DNA of 64,000 nt from an uncultured Methanomicrobiales archaeon (GTDB taxonomy: Archaea; Halobacteriota; Methanomicrobia; Methanomicrobiales; Methanospirillaceae). The notes beneath the pieces are model-generated. The model was given only the letters and a program-made list of their open reading frames with translations. It was not told the DNA's origin and did no database searches. The first letter of the stretch is position 1. Every line of letters starts with the position of its first letter. Positions 19,616 through 29,273 of the stretch are shown piece after piece. Where the stretch lies: the NCBI GenBank assembly GCA_903832665.1, contig CAILCG010000023.1, positions 1 to 64,000 of the forward strand, read 5' to 3'. Made by a program: the position numbers and the translations under genes.

Positions 19616-19897
19616 ATGACTGACGAAAGTGCGGAACATGCGGATATGCTCAAATGGGCAAAAGGGTATGCGCATAAAAACGGCTGGACGCTCAATACCG
19701 ATGAGAAGCAGCTCATGACCGTGATCAAAGGCCTGGTGCGCAACAAAACCAAGTTCGGCCGGCCCTACTGCCCATGCCGCATCAGGAGCGGTGACGAAGA
19801 GAAAGACCGGGCCATTGAATGCCCCTGCGTCTATCACAAGGAAGAAGTTGCAAAACAGGGTCACTGCCACTGCCACCTGTATTTCAAAGAACCCTGA
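19616..19897 (+). CDS. ferredoxin:thioredoxin reductase catalytic subunit-like protein
   Basis: 93 aa. It carries the characteristic FTR beta-subunit pattern CPC...CPC...CHC (YCPCRIRSG, IECPCVYH, GHCHCHLYF), which binds a 4Fe-4S cluster beside a redox-active disulfide. In methanogens such proteins reduce thioredoxin-like partners using ferredoxin or F420-linked electrons. No variable subunit or thioredoxin is adjacent. It is followed after 24 bp by the DNA glycosylase gene in the same direction. Confidence 0.9.
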   Translation: MTDESAEHADMLKWAKGYAHKNGWTLNTDEKQLMTVIKGLVRNKTKFGRPYCPCRIRSGDEEKDRAIECPCVYHKEEVAKQGHCHCHLYFKEP

Positions 19898-19921
19898 TCT
19901 TTTTTCCCGATTGCTCCCTTT

Positions 19922-20449
19922 ATGGCCGATCAGTGCAGAGCCGGTTCTCCCGTAGCAACCTCCGCAGGCTTTCTTCCGGAGACCGGGGATTCGCCCCGGG
20001 TCCTCATCCTGGGCAGTTTTCCTAGTGTAAAATCGCTTGAGCATTGCGAATACTACGGGAACCCGCAGAACCATTTCTGGAAGATCATGGTGGCGCTTTT
20101 CGCCATCGATCACCGGCTCCCGTACCGGGACCGCATCGCATCCCTTACCGGGCACCATATCGCACTCTGGGATGTGGTCAGGAGCTGTTCACGAAAAGGG
20201 AGTGCGGATGAAGAGATCCGCGAACCGCTCCTGAACGATATCCCCGGGTTCCTCACCGCCCACCCGACCGTACAGCTCATCGTGCTGAACGGGACAGCCG
20301 CCGGCCATTACTACCGACGGATAGTGATGCACGTGTCGATAGTACACCGGATCCTCCCGTCCACAAGCCCGGCAAACGCCCGGTATACTCTTGCAGAAAA
20401 AACAGAAGCATGGAAGATCGTCAGGGAAACCTGCGAAAACGAAGAGTAA
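19922..20449 (+). CDS. hypoxanthine/uracil-type DNA glycosylase (UDG superfamily, family 6-like)
   Basis: 175 aa of the UDG fold. Motif 1 appears as ILGSFPS and is followed by EYYGNPQNHFWKIM, the combination typical of the DNA-deoxyinosine glycosylase (HDG) family. HIALWDVVRSCSRKGSADE and VQLIVLNGTAAGHYYRR follow, and LPSTSPANA at the C-terminus stands in for the motif-2 His loop. It should excise deaminated adenine from DNA. The N-terminal 20 residues look non-conserved. Confidence 0.88.
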   Translation: MADQCRAGSPVATSAGFLPETGDSPRVLILGSFPSVKSLEHCEYYGNPQNHFWKIMVALFAIDHRLPYRDRIASLTGHHIALWDVVRSCSRKGSADEEIREPLLNDIPGFLTAHPTVQLIVLNGTAAGHYYRRIVMHVSIVHRILPSTSPANARYTLAEKTEAWKIVRETCENEE

Positions 20450-20472
20450 CCGGGATGGTTACGGTTCCACGG

Positions 20473-22128
20473 TTATCGTTCCATACGGAATTTTAAGAAG
20501 ATGACGTGGTAAATGGCATAGAAACCAACGAGCACTGCTGCCGTGTACCCCAGGATCGCAAGCCAGGAGACCTCTTTTGGCAGGGTAAAGGAAGAAGACT
20601 GGAGAACCAGCGACGACCCGACGACCAGCGAGGCGACAACCATACCGATCATCAGCTTGTCGCTGGCCTTGTCAAGCGACATCTGGAGTTTCTGGATATC
20701 GGTGTCCACGATCTCGAGCTTGAACGTCCCCGTAGAAAGACGCCGCAGCATCAGGTTGAGGTTCCGGGGCATGTCCAGCAGGGCATCGACCCCGTCCAGG
20801 AGGGACGTGGAGGCCCGCTTGATATAGTTGGCAGAGAGGGTGTTGGTATCGGCGAGTTTCGTCAGGTAGGGAGTGACCTCTTTTCCCAGGTTGAACTTTG
20901 GATCCAGCCGGACGCCGATATCAAGGACCATCATAAAGACCTTGAGGAGCAGCATCAGGTTCAGGGGCACCTTGAGCCGGTAGCGGCGCATAGACTCGGT
21001 GAGTTCCGTGACCACCAGATGGAAGTTCAGCTGCGAGACCGAGTCCCCGCCCCCAAAGTCATGCATCATGATGTAGAGATCGTCGCGCAGGGCCTCCCGG
21101 TCCTCTTCGGCAATGACGATCCCAAAGCCCTCAAGGGACCGGAGCATCATCTCGATATCGTCAGTGACCAGCGCAAAGAGCAGGTTGATAAAATTCTGTC
21201 GTTTCTCGGGCCGGAGGATCCCCACGATCCCAAAGTCCAGAAAGACGATGTCTCCTTCCTTGGTGACAAAGAGGTTTCCCGGGTGCGGATCCCCGTGGAA
21301 GAACCCATCCTCGAAGATCATCTTGAGATAGGCATGGAATCCCCGGACCCCGATCTCGTGCGGATCGAGTCCCAGTTCGGTGATAGCTTCGGGATTGTCA
21401 ATCCTGACACCCTCGATAAATTCCATCACCATCATGTGCGGGGAGGTATATTCCCAGTAAATTTTCGGGAACCGTATACCGGGTTCGTCCCGGAAGTTCC
21501 GGGTCATCCGCTCGACATTGCGGGCTTCCCGGGTATAGTCCAGCTCCTTGACAATCTGGTGGGCAAAATCATCCACCATCCCGGAAGGATTATAGATCCG
21601 GGTCTCGGGAAAGACTGTCTCGATGCGTTCTGCCAGGGATTTGAGGATCGTGACATCGGTCTCGATGATCTCGCCAATGCCCGGGCGCTGGATCTTGACG
21701 GCAACCAGGGTCCCGTCCTTGAGAACTGCGCGGTGAACCTGCCCGATGGAGGCAGAGGCAACGGGGGTCTCATCGATCTCGGCGAACCAGTCAAAAATAT
21801 CGGGGCAGGTCCCTTCAATCACGGCTCGCACTTCTGAGAACGGGATCGATTTTGCATGGTCCTGCAGTTTCTTGAGCTCTTCGATCAGTTCAGGAGGCAG
21901 CAATTCCGTCCTGGTGCTCATGATCTGCCCGAACTTGACAAAGGTGGGGCCCAGCTCCTCAAGCGTCAGCCGCATCCGCTCGTAGACCGTGGACGACTCC
22001 GGGGCTTTACCGGAAGAGGGGAGCCGGAACCCGACCCTACCGGGGAACAATTTTTCAAGCCCGATACTGAAGCCGTACTGGCCCAGCACATCCATGATCT
22101 GCGCATACCGCCTGATACGGGTAACCAT
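20473..22128 (-). CDS. ABC1/UbiB-family atypical kinase, membrane-anchored
   Basis: 551 aa. The UbiB/ADCK fold is evident: the N-terminal KxGQ motif (FVKFGQIMSTRTELLP), ASIGQVHRAVL (Ala-rich nucleotide loop), TLVAVKIQRPGI with the ATP lysine, the HGDPHPGNLFV catalytic loop, and FLDFGIVG with the metal Asp. Two C-terminal hydrophobic helices anchor it in the membrane. In bacteria and mitochondria the family supports quinone synthesis; methanogens lack ubiquinone, so a lipid or isoprenoid-related role is likely but unproven. It is converging with the glycosylase gene. Confidence 0.93.
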   Translation of the reverse strand: MVTRIRRYAQIMDVLGQYGFSIGLEKLFPGRVGFRLPSSGKAPESSTVYERMRLTLEELGPTFVKFGQIMSTRTELLPPELIEELKKLQDHAKSIPFSEVRAVIEGTCPDIFDWFAEIDETPVASASIGQVHRAVLKDGTLVAVKIQRPGIGEIIETDVTILKSLAERIETVFPETRIYNPSGMVDDFAHQIVKELDYTREARNVERMTRNFRDEPGIRFPKIYWEYTSPHMMVMEFIEGVRIDNPEAITELGLDPHEIGVRGFHAYLKMIFEDGFFHGDPHPGNLFVTKEGDIVFLDFGIVGILRPEKRQNFINLLFALVTDDIEMMLRSLEGFGIVIAEEDREALRDDLYIMMHDFGGGDSVSQLNFHLVVTELTESMRRYRLKVPLNLMLLLKVFMMVLDIGVRLDPKFNLGKEVTPYLTKLADTNTLSANYIKRASTSLLDGVDALLDMPRNLNLMLRRLSTGTFKLEIVDTDIQKLQMSLDKASDKLMIGMVVASLVVGSSLVLQSSSFTLPKEVSWLAILGYTAAVLVGFYAIYHVIFLKFRMER

Positions 22129-22263
22129 GCATATCTATTGGGAGTAGGGATACTTTAAAGGCGTGCTTTTTTTACGCCGTGGGAAATGACAGAGTAAAAA
22201 TTATAAAAAACACTCAGCCGGAGACATCCCGAAAAATAGTTGAAAACGGTGGGAGATTCGGCG

Positions 22264-22650
22264 TTATCCGGTGCCGATACTGACGAAGGTATCGTTATGG
22301 GAGAGCCGGAGATCGAGGGGGGCAACCACAATGGGAGTTTTTGTGCTCTTCCCGGCAACCGGAGTTTTCGAACAGCAGCTGAAACTATCGGATGCGTTCA
22401 GCCAGGATCCCGGGCAGACCTGTCCGGGAACTACGGGAGTTCCTTTGAGTTCGGTGCAGGTTTTCGATCCATCATCCGAAACCGTGACCTGCGGTACCGG
22501 GACTGGAGTGACTGCTTTTGTCATATACGGTGTGGGCTGAGAAGTTGGCACAGGTTTTGCCACAGGGGCGGAAGTACAGCCCGCTGCCAGGATGCAGAGG
22601 ACAAGAATAATGATTGCCGGTTTCATGAAACAATATGCGCGGGGAGTCAT
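22264..22650 (-). CDS. small predicted lipoprotein
   Basis: 128 aa. A hydrophobic signal ends in the lipobox LAAGC, followed by a Pro/Thr/Val-rich linker and a small Cys-containing domain (SKTCTELKGTPVVPGQVCPGSW...SFSCCSKTP) whose four cysteines suggest disulfides outside the cell. The start at 22650 forms an ATGA overlap with the upstream secreted-protein gene; an internal ATG at 22626 is an alternative. Function unknown. Confidence 0.75.
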   Translation of the reverse strand: MTPRAYCFMKPAIIILVLCILAAGCTSAPVAKPVPTSQPTPYMTKAVTPVPVPQVTVSDDGSKTCTELKGTPVVPGQVCPGSWLNASDSFSCCSKTPVAGKSTKTPIVVAPLDLRLSHNDTFVSIGTG

Positions 22651-23705
22651 CAGGCTTCACCTCCTATCTGGTCGGAAGCGGTTTCTAAAGAGAGCGAGGT
22701 CGCACGTAAAGTATCCGCCATCCCCTCCGGGAGAATGGAGCTGACCGCGATATCACGGTATGCTGCCGCGAGGTCGCGATAGTCCTTTTTAATGTGGGTC
22801 ATCTGGGTTGCTACAAGGCCAGACTGGCCACCATTCAGCGCACCGTGGGCTACCCTTACATCGGTCTTCAGGCTGAAGAGAGCGGGATCGGCAGCCCCTA
22901 TGTCAAGGATCTGCTCAACGAGCTGCCGGTTGATCCGTGTCGCCCGGGCCACGACACGGTCAGCCTCGGCAATCCGGAACGAGGTCGTTGTGTCCCCGGA
23001 GACTTCCCCCTGGAGGGCTGCGATGCGACCGGTAATCTCGACGGAGCGATCCCATATCCGGAGGGCCGTTGCATCCATCCGGTCGAAATCTTTTGCATCA
23101 AGGGAAGCTTTCACATCGGCCCGCAGACTGGTAAAGCGGACAAGATATGGCTGGGTATCGGTTACGGAAAATCCCTGGGCCTGCAGGCTGTCCAGGGTTT
23201 TCTGGGTCTGGTCAACCCAGGCATCAAAATCCGCGAGCTGCCGGGTGCTCCGGGCAGACCAGTAGGCATCCTTTCTCATCGTTATATAGGGATTTGCGGT
23301 AACCGCCTTTCCTGTCTGGGCACGCAGGTCGGCAATCTTTCCCTGGTGGGCGCGGGTCTGGTTTATCGTCTCCCGGTTAAACGCAAGCACGGTTTTTTGC
23401 ATTAGGGAGGTCTGGTTGTTCAGTGCTGGCAGGGACGAGGTGGACCCGATGGCTGAACGGGTTTGCGAGAAATTTGTGTGCAGGGATACGAGGGGGCCGG
23501 TATCTGCGCCATAGAGCGTTTCTACATAGGATATCGTAGCAACCATCTCCGCATCGGACACTTCTGCCATCCACGCGAGATAGGCCTGCTGTACCGGAAG
23601 ACTGGCCACGGCAGAGGTCCCGGGATCTGCCGCGTGAACCGGTATGCAGGTGAAGATGACGAGCAGGGTCAGGCAGAGTACGACAGGGAATCCTGGCCGC
23701 AACAT
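22650..23705 (-). CDS. secreted helical protein of unknown function
   Basis: About 351 aa from ATG 23705; the frame is open to 23774, but the best signal peptide starts at MLRPGFPVVLCL and ends VHAADP. The mature part is almost entirely alpha-helical, with repeated polar heptads, several N-glycosylation-like NQT sites, and no catalytic motif I recognise. It could be a surface or adhesion-like stalk. It is coupled by ATGA to the lipoprotein gene, so the two probably act together outside the cell. Confidence 0.75.
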   Translation of the reverse strand: MLRPGFPVVLCLTLLVIFTCIPVHAADPGTSAVASLPVQQAYLAWMAEVSDAEMVATISYVETLYGADTGPLVSLHTNFSQTRSAIGSTSSLPALNNQTSLMQKTVLAFNRETINQTRAHQGKIADLRAQTGKAVTANPYITMRKDAYWSARSTRQLADFDAWVDQTQKTLDSLQAQGFSVTDTQPYLVRFTSLRADVKASLDAKDFDRMDATALRIWDRSVEITGRIAALQGEVSGDTTTSFRIAEADRVVARATRINRQLVEQILDIGAADPALFSLKTDVRVAHGALNGGQSGLVATQMTHIKKDYRDLAAAYRDIAVSSILPEGMADTLRATSLSLETASDQIGGEA

Positions 23706-23847
23706 ATGGCATGGTTGCCCCCGACCAGTCAGTGATTGCGGTGCTGCACACATGATACGGTACATTACCTCCATATATCAATAAAAAGATGTGTTACGCA
23801 GTGCAGGAGCGCCAAAATACTCGGCCCGATTCCTGCCGGACCCACGT

Positions 23848-25095
23848 TCAACCGGATTTGGAGAAGATGACGATCCGGTTGGTGTTGGTGCCGGATGCCA
23901 TATTGTCAACACCCCAGATGTTGGAGGTTTTGGTGAAGGTCTGCTGGTTGATGAGCACACATTCGCAGGCAAAACCTGCGGAAATTCCCAGCGGCACGAC
24001 GTGCTCTTCCAGACGGATCGATCGCTTCCGTACCTCCCCGACTTCAAACGCGACATACCCCCCCGGCCGGGTGATGCGGTAGAGCTCGGAAAATACCGCA
24101 CCCATCACTTCCGACCATGCCGGGACGGTCCTCGCCATCGTAATCCGGCCCCCGATCTCCCGGTCATTGAGGCCATTAAACCAGCAGCGGAGCCAGTTGT
24201 CATCCTTATACTGGACAATATCGAGGAATGGGGGTGATGTTACCGTGAGTTGCACGGAGTCGTTGGGAATTTCCGGGGTTGCACGGGAGTCCCCGGTCAG
24301 CAGCCGGGCATGTTTGCCGGCATGGTTCAGGTTCCTGAGCTCTTCTGCAGTGATACTGCACAACAGGCTTTTGGTCTTGTTCAGGATGATCCGGTGCGTA
24401 TCGCGGTACTCGGGTTCCTGGTTTCTCTTCAGGTTGATCCGCTGCTGGCTCAGTTGCGAGACCGCCTGGTTCGGGGGAAGCGTATAGACCGAGAAGAAGC
24501 CCGGCGAATGCCCGGTCAGGCGGTTGGTTGCCACCATGGCGATCCAGCGATCGATCAGGTCATCCCGGCAGGCCTCCTGTCGGGCCAGCAGGTACTGTCG
24601 CAGGGTAAGGATCTCCTTCTCGGTATCGGGATGGTAGAACATCGAAAGATCAATGTCTGCCGTAGTGCCTTCGGACGGGATTGAGGCCAGCCGTTTTTCC
24701 ACGGCCTGGCAATCCGGCGGAAAGAACCGGGGCTCGGTCATGATACGGGAGAGCGGATTGGCATCATTGGCAATCACGTTGCGTCCCAGGAGCGCCGCTT
24801 CTATGACCGTGGTTCCTCTTCCGCTGAAGGGATCGTACACGATATCGCCTTTTTTCGTGAGGAGACTGATGAAAAACCGGGGCAGCTGGGGTTTGAAGCA
24901 GGCCCGGTACGAGATCTCATGAAGGGAAGAAGCCTGGCGCTGGCGGGATGTCCAGAACTCGTTGATATATTTCCGGAGAGACGGCTCCATTGGATCCAGG
25001 GGCTCAGCCAGTGATGCGACTCCGTCTCCACTGGTGAATCCGGCAAGCATTGTGCCAAACCCGGCACCGGCCGGTCCTCTCGTTTCCAATCCCAT
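23848..25095 (-). CDS. DNA methyltransferase (N4-cytosine/N6-adenine class), orphan
   Basis: About 415 aa from ATG 25095 (MGLETRGPAG); the open frame runs on to 25368 but would overlap the GNAT gene. The SAM motif is in YDPFSGRGTTVIEAALLGRNVIAND, near the N-terminus. The catalytic motif IV TSPPFLDIVQYKDDNW is near the C-terminus, so the order is SAM site first. Motif SPPF is the N4-cytosine-type variant. No restriction endonuclease or specificity subunit lies nearby, so it looks like a solitary methylase. Confidence 0.88.
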   Translation of the reverse strand: MGLETRGPAGAGFGTMLAGFTSGDGVASLAEPLDPMEPSLRKYINEFWTSRQRQASSLHEISYRACFKPQLPRFFISLLTKKGDIVYDPFSGRGTTVIEAALLGRNVIANDANPLSRIMTEPRFFPPDCQAVEKRLASIPSEGTTADIDLSMFYHPDTEKEILTLRQYLLARQEACRDDLIDRWIAMVATNRLTGHSPGFFSVYTLPPNQAVSQLSQQRINLKRNQEPEYRDTHRIILNKTKSLLCSITAEELRNLNHAGKHARLLTGDSRATPEIPNDSVQLTVTSPPFLDIVQYKDDNWLRCWFNGLNDREIGGRITMARTVPAWSEVMGAVFSELYRITRPGGYVAFEVGEVRKRSIRLEEHVVPLGISAGFACECVLINQQTFTKTSNIWGVDNMASGTNTNRIVIFSKSG

Positions 25096-25231
25096 CGTAC
25101 TGTACAGCTTGTGTGCCCGTGGGTATATCCGCTCTGGTCGAAACGGGACAAAAAGGAGAAGTGAGAAGTCCTTTCCGGAGAGAGAAAAATGTATTGAAAA
25201 TGATTTTTTTGTAAAATGAGTTTTCTTTATT

Positions 25232-25777
25232 TTATCCCGTGTGGGCACCTTCTGCATCGAACGCAGGAGGATACCGGACCGTCCCGTGCACACCATCAAG
25301 CGCCCCGGGCACCAGCTCAAGCGCCATGAAGGCCTCGTCAGGGCAGGGAAAAGGAGCGGAGATGCCAAAGGTCCGGGCTTCGGAGAACCCGAACCTGGGA
25401 TAATAGCCCGGGTGTCCCACCACGATCACCGCACGGTGCCCGAGATCGCGGCAGGTCCTGAGTCCTTCCTCCATGAGTGCCGCCCCGACACCCTGGCACT
25501 GGTACGCCGGGTCCACGCCAAGCGGTGCGAGTGCGCGGGCGGGTACACTCCTCTGGCCGGCATCAGCTGATTCTATAGTTATCGGGGGGAAGAGCACATG
25601 CCCGATGATACGGTCCTCGTGCACCGCCACAAGGGACAGGTCCGCGGTAAAATCGCCATCATTGCGCAGGGCATTAACCAGCCGGGCTTCCCCGTCCTGC
25701 GCGAATGCATCATTGTGCATGGCGAAAATTTCCCTGATATCGGACGGAATTTCCGTACGAATAAAAAAAGATCCCAT
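25232..25777 (-). CDS. GNAT N-acetyltransferase, YhbS-like
   Basis: About 181 aa with N-terminal IRTEIPSDIREIFAMHNDAF, a central LAPLGVDPAYQCQGVGAALMEEGL acetyl-CoA loop (Q/RxxGxG/A), and VIVVGHPGYYPRFGFSEARTFG, the YhbS-type signature. Substrate unknown. The start is one of two adjacent ATGs. Its 3' end is 136 bp from the methyltransferase start. Confidence 0.9.
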   Translation of the reverse strand: MGSFFIRTEIPSDIREIFAMHNDAFAQDGEARLVNALRNDGDFTADLSLVAVHEDRIIGHVLFPPITIESADAGQRSVPARALAPLGVDPAYQCQGVGAALMEEGLRTCRDLGHRAVIVVGHPGYYPRFGFSEARTFGISAPFPCPDEAFMALELVPGALDGVHGTVRYPPAFDAEGAHTG

Positions 25778-25912
25778 CATTTCCTATAGGGGTTTTGAGG
25801 ATAAATCATCGCTGGTAGTACCCCTCCGGACCCGGGAGGTCGCATGGTAACGCCCTGTTTTTAATGCCGCAATGGGGCCCGGAAAAAAGAAAAAAATAGG
25901 ATTGCTGCCCCT

Positions 25913-26479
25913 TCAGGTAGGTGATTCCGTGACCTTCTTTACCTGGAATGCAGCGATAATTGCCGCAATTCCGCTCATTACAGCAAATACACCCAAAATT
26001 AAGGGTATGAGTTCTGCGGTGAAAATTGGGCGGATCAAAATGATGAGACCAAAAATCATGCATACTATACCGAGTACCGCATTGGCGATATCTTTGGTTT
26101 TGAATGCCTGGAACAAGTGAACAGCACCGTAGAACAATGCCCAGAAACCGATGAAGATCGCAAAAAATCCGAGGATAAATGCAGTGCTATACAAAGGAGA
26201 CAGAAGAATTACGATTCCAGCAAGAATGTTTACGATGGATAGGAAGATCTTAAGTCCCATGTTGGTTTTATCAGAGGCAAGACTGCCAATGGTAAAGAGA
26301 CCGCTAACGAGCCAATAAGCCCCCATGAAGGTGATCAGAATCACTATGGTCATAAGGGGGGTGGCCAGGAACATAATCCCGATGATCAGCGACAGCAATC
26401 CCCACAGCAGCACCAGCCACCAGGGCAGGAGGCTCGTCCAGTTTATCATTCCGTCAGGTACGTCAGTTGTTTCAGTCAT
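25913..26479 (-). CDS. HdeD-family (DUF308) membrane protein
   Basis: About 188 aa with six hydrophobic helices in three hairpins, the DUF308 pattern (LVLLWGLLSLIIGIMFLATP, then LAGIVILLSPLYS, then MIFGLIILIRPIF). I chose ATG 26479, which has GGAGAT 6 bp upstream, over the longer frame to 26662. Members are linked to acid or general stress in bacteria; the archaeal role is unknown. Monocistronic and divergent from the UbiA gene. Confidence 0.88.
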   Translation of the reverse strand: MTETTDVPDGMINWTSLLPWWLVLLWGLLSLIIGIMFLATPLMTIVILITFMGAYWLVSGLFTIGSLASDKTNMGLKIFLSIVNILAGIVILLSPLYSTAFILGFFAIFIGFWALFYGAVHLFQAFKTKDIANAVLGIVCMIFGLIILIRPIFTAELIPLILGVFAVMSGIAAIIAAFQVKKVTESPT

Positions 26480-26652
26480 GATAATCTCCATGTTCAGATT
26501 GGCCTTGAACTTTTTATACTGTGTGTAATATTTCCTAACGGTATCGCTCAGTATCCGGGCAGAAGGTGGAAAGAGGAAAGAAGGGCCGGGTACCGATGGT
26601 TTCCCCATTGAATCGCAGCGTGTATTAGACATCCCTGCCAATAGTGTAAGGG

Positions 26653-27548
26653 ATGAATGCAACCCTCCGGGCCTATATCGATCTCACCCGGCTCCAGTTC
26701 TCGTTTGCCTGGCCCCTGCTCTTCTCCTCAGGGTACCTGCTCGCTACGGTTACCTACGGGGGATTTTCCTGGTTCGATCTCCTGCGGGTGGCCCTGATAG
26801 GGTTTTTCGGGTTCGAGGCCGGGCTCGTGCTGAATGATTACATTGATCGTGTGTTTGACAGGAAGGATGTAGAATCCGATAAACTGACAAAATACTGGCG
26901 GATCTTTGGCACACGCCCGATCCCTGCCGGCTTCGTATCGCCCCGGGGGCTGTTGCAATATTTCTCGTATTTGCCGCTATTGCCGCATGCCTGATCCTTA
27001 CCCTCCCCGCTCCGCATTCGGTCTATGTGCTGGTCCTGATGCTCTACTGCTTTGCGATCGAGATCCTCTACCAGGAAGAGAAACAGGAGCAGAAGTTTCC
27101 CTTCGCGCAACTCATCGGCAGGACCGATTTTGCCCTGTTCCCGGTGGCAGGGTATCTCTGCGTGGGGGGGCCGGACCTTACCGCACTCCTGTTCTTTGTC
27201 TTCTTCTACCCGTTTGCCCTTGCACATCTCGGGGCAAATGACTTAATCGATATCGTCAACGACCGGGTGAGAGGGATGAGCACGATCCCGACGCTCTTCA
27301 GCCTGAACGGAACCGCGTACTGGATCGCGGGGTTCACGGCAATCCATATCGTGACGGCCCTCTTATTCATGACGAGGCTTGGCTGGATCTCCCGAATGGG
27401 GATCTGTGCAGGGCTCGTCCTGCTGCTATATGCGAATGCCAGGATCCTCAAAGACCGTTCTCCCGATACCGCCCTTAAGGTGCTGCCGTGCTTCCATGTC
27501 GCGATGGTGCTGTACGCGGTGGGGATTGCAGCGGGGGCGTTGGTGTAA
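26653..27548 (+). pseudogene. UbiA-family prenyltransferase, frameshifted in a G5 run
   Basis: The first part (26653-26948) encodes TRLQFSFAWPLLFSSGY and the metal/diphosphate motif NDYIDRVFDRKD. The rest continues one frame off from 26949 (AVAIFLVFAAIAACLIL...) and includes the second motif GANDLIDIVNDRVRG. The two join if the G5 run at 26945-26949 had six Gs; as written, the first frame stops at 26994. The intact product would be about 298 aa with eight or nine membrane helices, transferring a prenyl chain to an acceptor such as a lipid or aromatic ring. Either decay or a homopolymer sequencing error. Confidence 0.85.
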
Positions 27549-27783
27549 AGAAAGCAGAACAATATTTCCTTGTTGCATTCACGAGATAATACTTTTTTCC
27601 AGGCAGTAAAGGATTTTTCATTCAGCCCCCCTTGTGCCACCAGCCCCAAAGGGGCGGGGCACAATGCAATAGAATTAGAACATATTCGGCAGTTCTATCC
27701 CAATACGCGGTGGATAGAGCGGGGATTTGACAAGGGACTTCACGAAAATATAATTCATCTTAACATTTGCACAATGCTATAAT

Positions 27784-27806
27784 AATCATATGACGACCAT
27801 ATGATT
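27784..27806. promoter_or_regulatory. perfect 9-bp inverted repeat just upstream of the membrane-protein gene
   Basis: AATCATATG (27784-27792), spacer ACGAC, CATATGATT (27798-27806), ending 10 bp before the ATG at 27817. A TATA-like TGCTATAATAAT overlaps its left edge. Position and symmetry suggest an operator for a dimeric regulator, or a hairpin covering the ribosome binding site. Confidence 0.55.
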
Positions 27807-27816
27807 GTGATATCCA

Positions 27817-28500
27817 ATGTCAGATATTAGCGATACTATCAAAGGATTTTATTCTGATTTCATCCTTCGAGATCTGCTTTCATTTGTTACTCCAGGAGCA
27901 ATAGTAGTTTTTTCACTCGTTTTTGCGCTGTGGGAATCTTGGGAAAAAATAATCTATACATTGTGCTTAATTCCGTGGCCTGTTTGGATCTTAATTTTCG
28001 GATTTTTTTACCTAACAGGATTAACATTGCAAATAATTGGAGAATCGATTTGTTGTTTCAAATTCCCCCCAAAAAAATATCAGAATATCTATCGTGATAT
28101 TAACAAAAAAATTAATGAAGACGATAACGGCAATTCAATTCCTGTTGATAAGGAAAAACAATATACAAAAGATTTCGATTTTAAGGAGGAATTTCAAAAT
28201 TCAAAATACTATGCCGAATTTCGATTGCCCTTTATCAAAAAAACAGAAAATAATTCGACAGAAAGAAAAATACACGAACGTTTTGTAGTAATCATGCAGG
28301 CAAGTGGGAATTCGGCAATCGCATTTCTATTGGCATCCATAATTGGACTTATCTGCGCCATAAATTCAGGTTTACATTCAATTCCATGGATTATTTACAC
28401 GATTATCTGTTTTGCGGTATTCCTTTTACTTCGAAAAAATTTTAAAATCCATCGACAACGTTTGTTAGAGTGGGAACTTGAAAATCAGATTCCTAAATAA
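27817..28500 (+). CDS. hypothetical membrane protein (227 aa)
   Basis: Two hydrophobic helices near the N-terminus (TPGAIVVFSLVFALW; WPVWILIFGFFYLTG), a long Lys/Glu/Asn-rich cytosolic segment, then two C-terminal helices (AIAFLLASIIGLICAI; WIIYTIICFAVFLLL) and a basic tail. Composition is strongly AT-rich compared with its neighbours, suggesting horizontal acquisition. No family recognised. It is monocistronic with its own inverted-repeat promoter region. Confidence 0.75.
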   Translation: MSDISDTIKGFYSDFILRDLLSFVTPGAIVVFSLVFALWESWEKIIYTLCLIPWPVWILIFGFFYLTGLTLQIIGESICCFKFPPKKYQNIYRDINKKINEDDNGNSIPVDKEKQYTKDFDFKEEFQNSKYYAEFRLPFIKKTENNSTERKIHERFVVIMQASGNSAIAFLLASIIGLICAINSGLHSIPWIIYTIICFAVFLLLRKNFKIHRQRLLEWELENQIPK

Positions 28501-28531
28501 TTTCTAAACTTATTTTATCCAAAAATTCGGT

Positions 28532-29203
28532 TCATATCCTCAGCAACCGCTCATTCTCCCGCAACCACTCCCGCCGCCGCTCATAATCGGGCATGATCTC
28601 TTTTACCTTTGCCCAGAACTTTTTCGAATGATCGTGCTGCTTAAGATGCACGAGTTCATGGACGATCACATAGTCCACAATCTCCAGCGGGGCCTGGATC
28701 AGACGCCAGCTGAAGTTGATCCCCCCGTCACTGCTGCAGGACCCCCATCGCTGGCGGGCATCCGTGATGCGGATCGATTTCGGGGTATACCCGGTGGTCA
28801 TCGAGAACCACATGCACCGGGCGTGGATCTCCCGCTGGGCCTCCAGCATGTACCAGCATTTCACCCGGTGCCGGATATCGGGGAGCAGGGTGCGGCAGAC
28901 ACAGAGCCGGTCCGTGCGTTCAATGGGGTTGTTACCGCTCTCCACGATATGCAGCGGGTACATACGCCCGAAATAAAAGAATGGTTCCCCCTCCTCGTAC
29001 TCATGTACCGTGGCGGGCGGGCGCTGCCGTATCTCCCCGATCTTCTTCCGGATCCAGCCGTTCTTCTCCTTCACGAATTTTTCGATAAGAGCAACCGGTG
29101 CCTTGAGCGGGGCCCGCACGATCAGGTGCCCATCCGGTGTGATGACCAGCGCGATGCTCCGGCGGCGCGAGCGGATAATCTGTTCAACAGGGATCTCGTC
29201 CAT
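28532..29203 (-). CDS. YgjP-like (DUF45) zinc metallopeptidase
   Basis: 223 aa. The zinc motif HELVHLKQHDHSKKFW (HExxH with a downstream His) lies near the C-terminus, preceded by the family-typical RWGSCSSDGGINFSWRLI. The N-terminal half has RRSIALVITPDGHLIVRAP and FGRMYPL. Soluble; often found near restriction-modification genes in bacteria, but not here. Confidence 0.92.
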   Translation of the reverse strand: MDEIPVEQIIRSRRRSIALVITPDGHLIVRAPLKAPVALIEKFVKEKNGWIRKKIGEIRQRPPATVHEYEEGEPFFYFGRMYPLHIVESGNNPIERTDRLCVCRTLLPDIRHRVKCWYMLEAQREIHARCMWFSMTTGYTPKSIRITDARQRWGSCSSDGGINFSWRLIQAPLEIVDYVIVHELVHLKQHDHSKKFWAKVKEIMPDYERRREWLRENERLLRI

Positions 29204-29273
29204 GGCAGAATCAGTGATACCAGTACTATGAACCGGGATCTAAAAAATAGGTGCAGGATCTGACATCAGCAGA

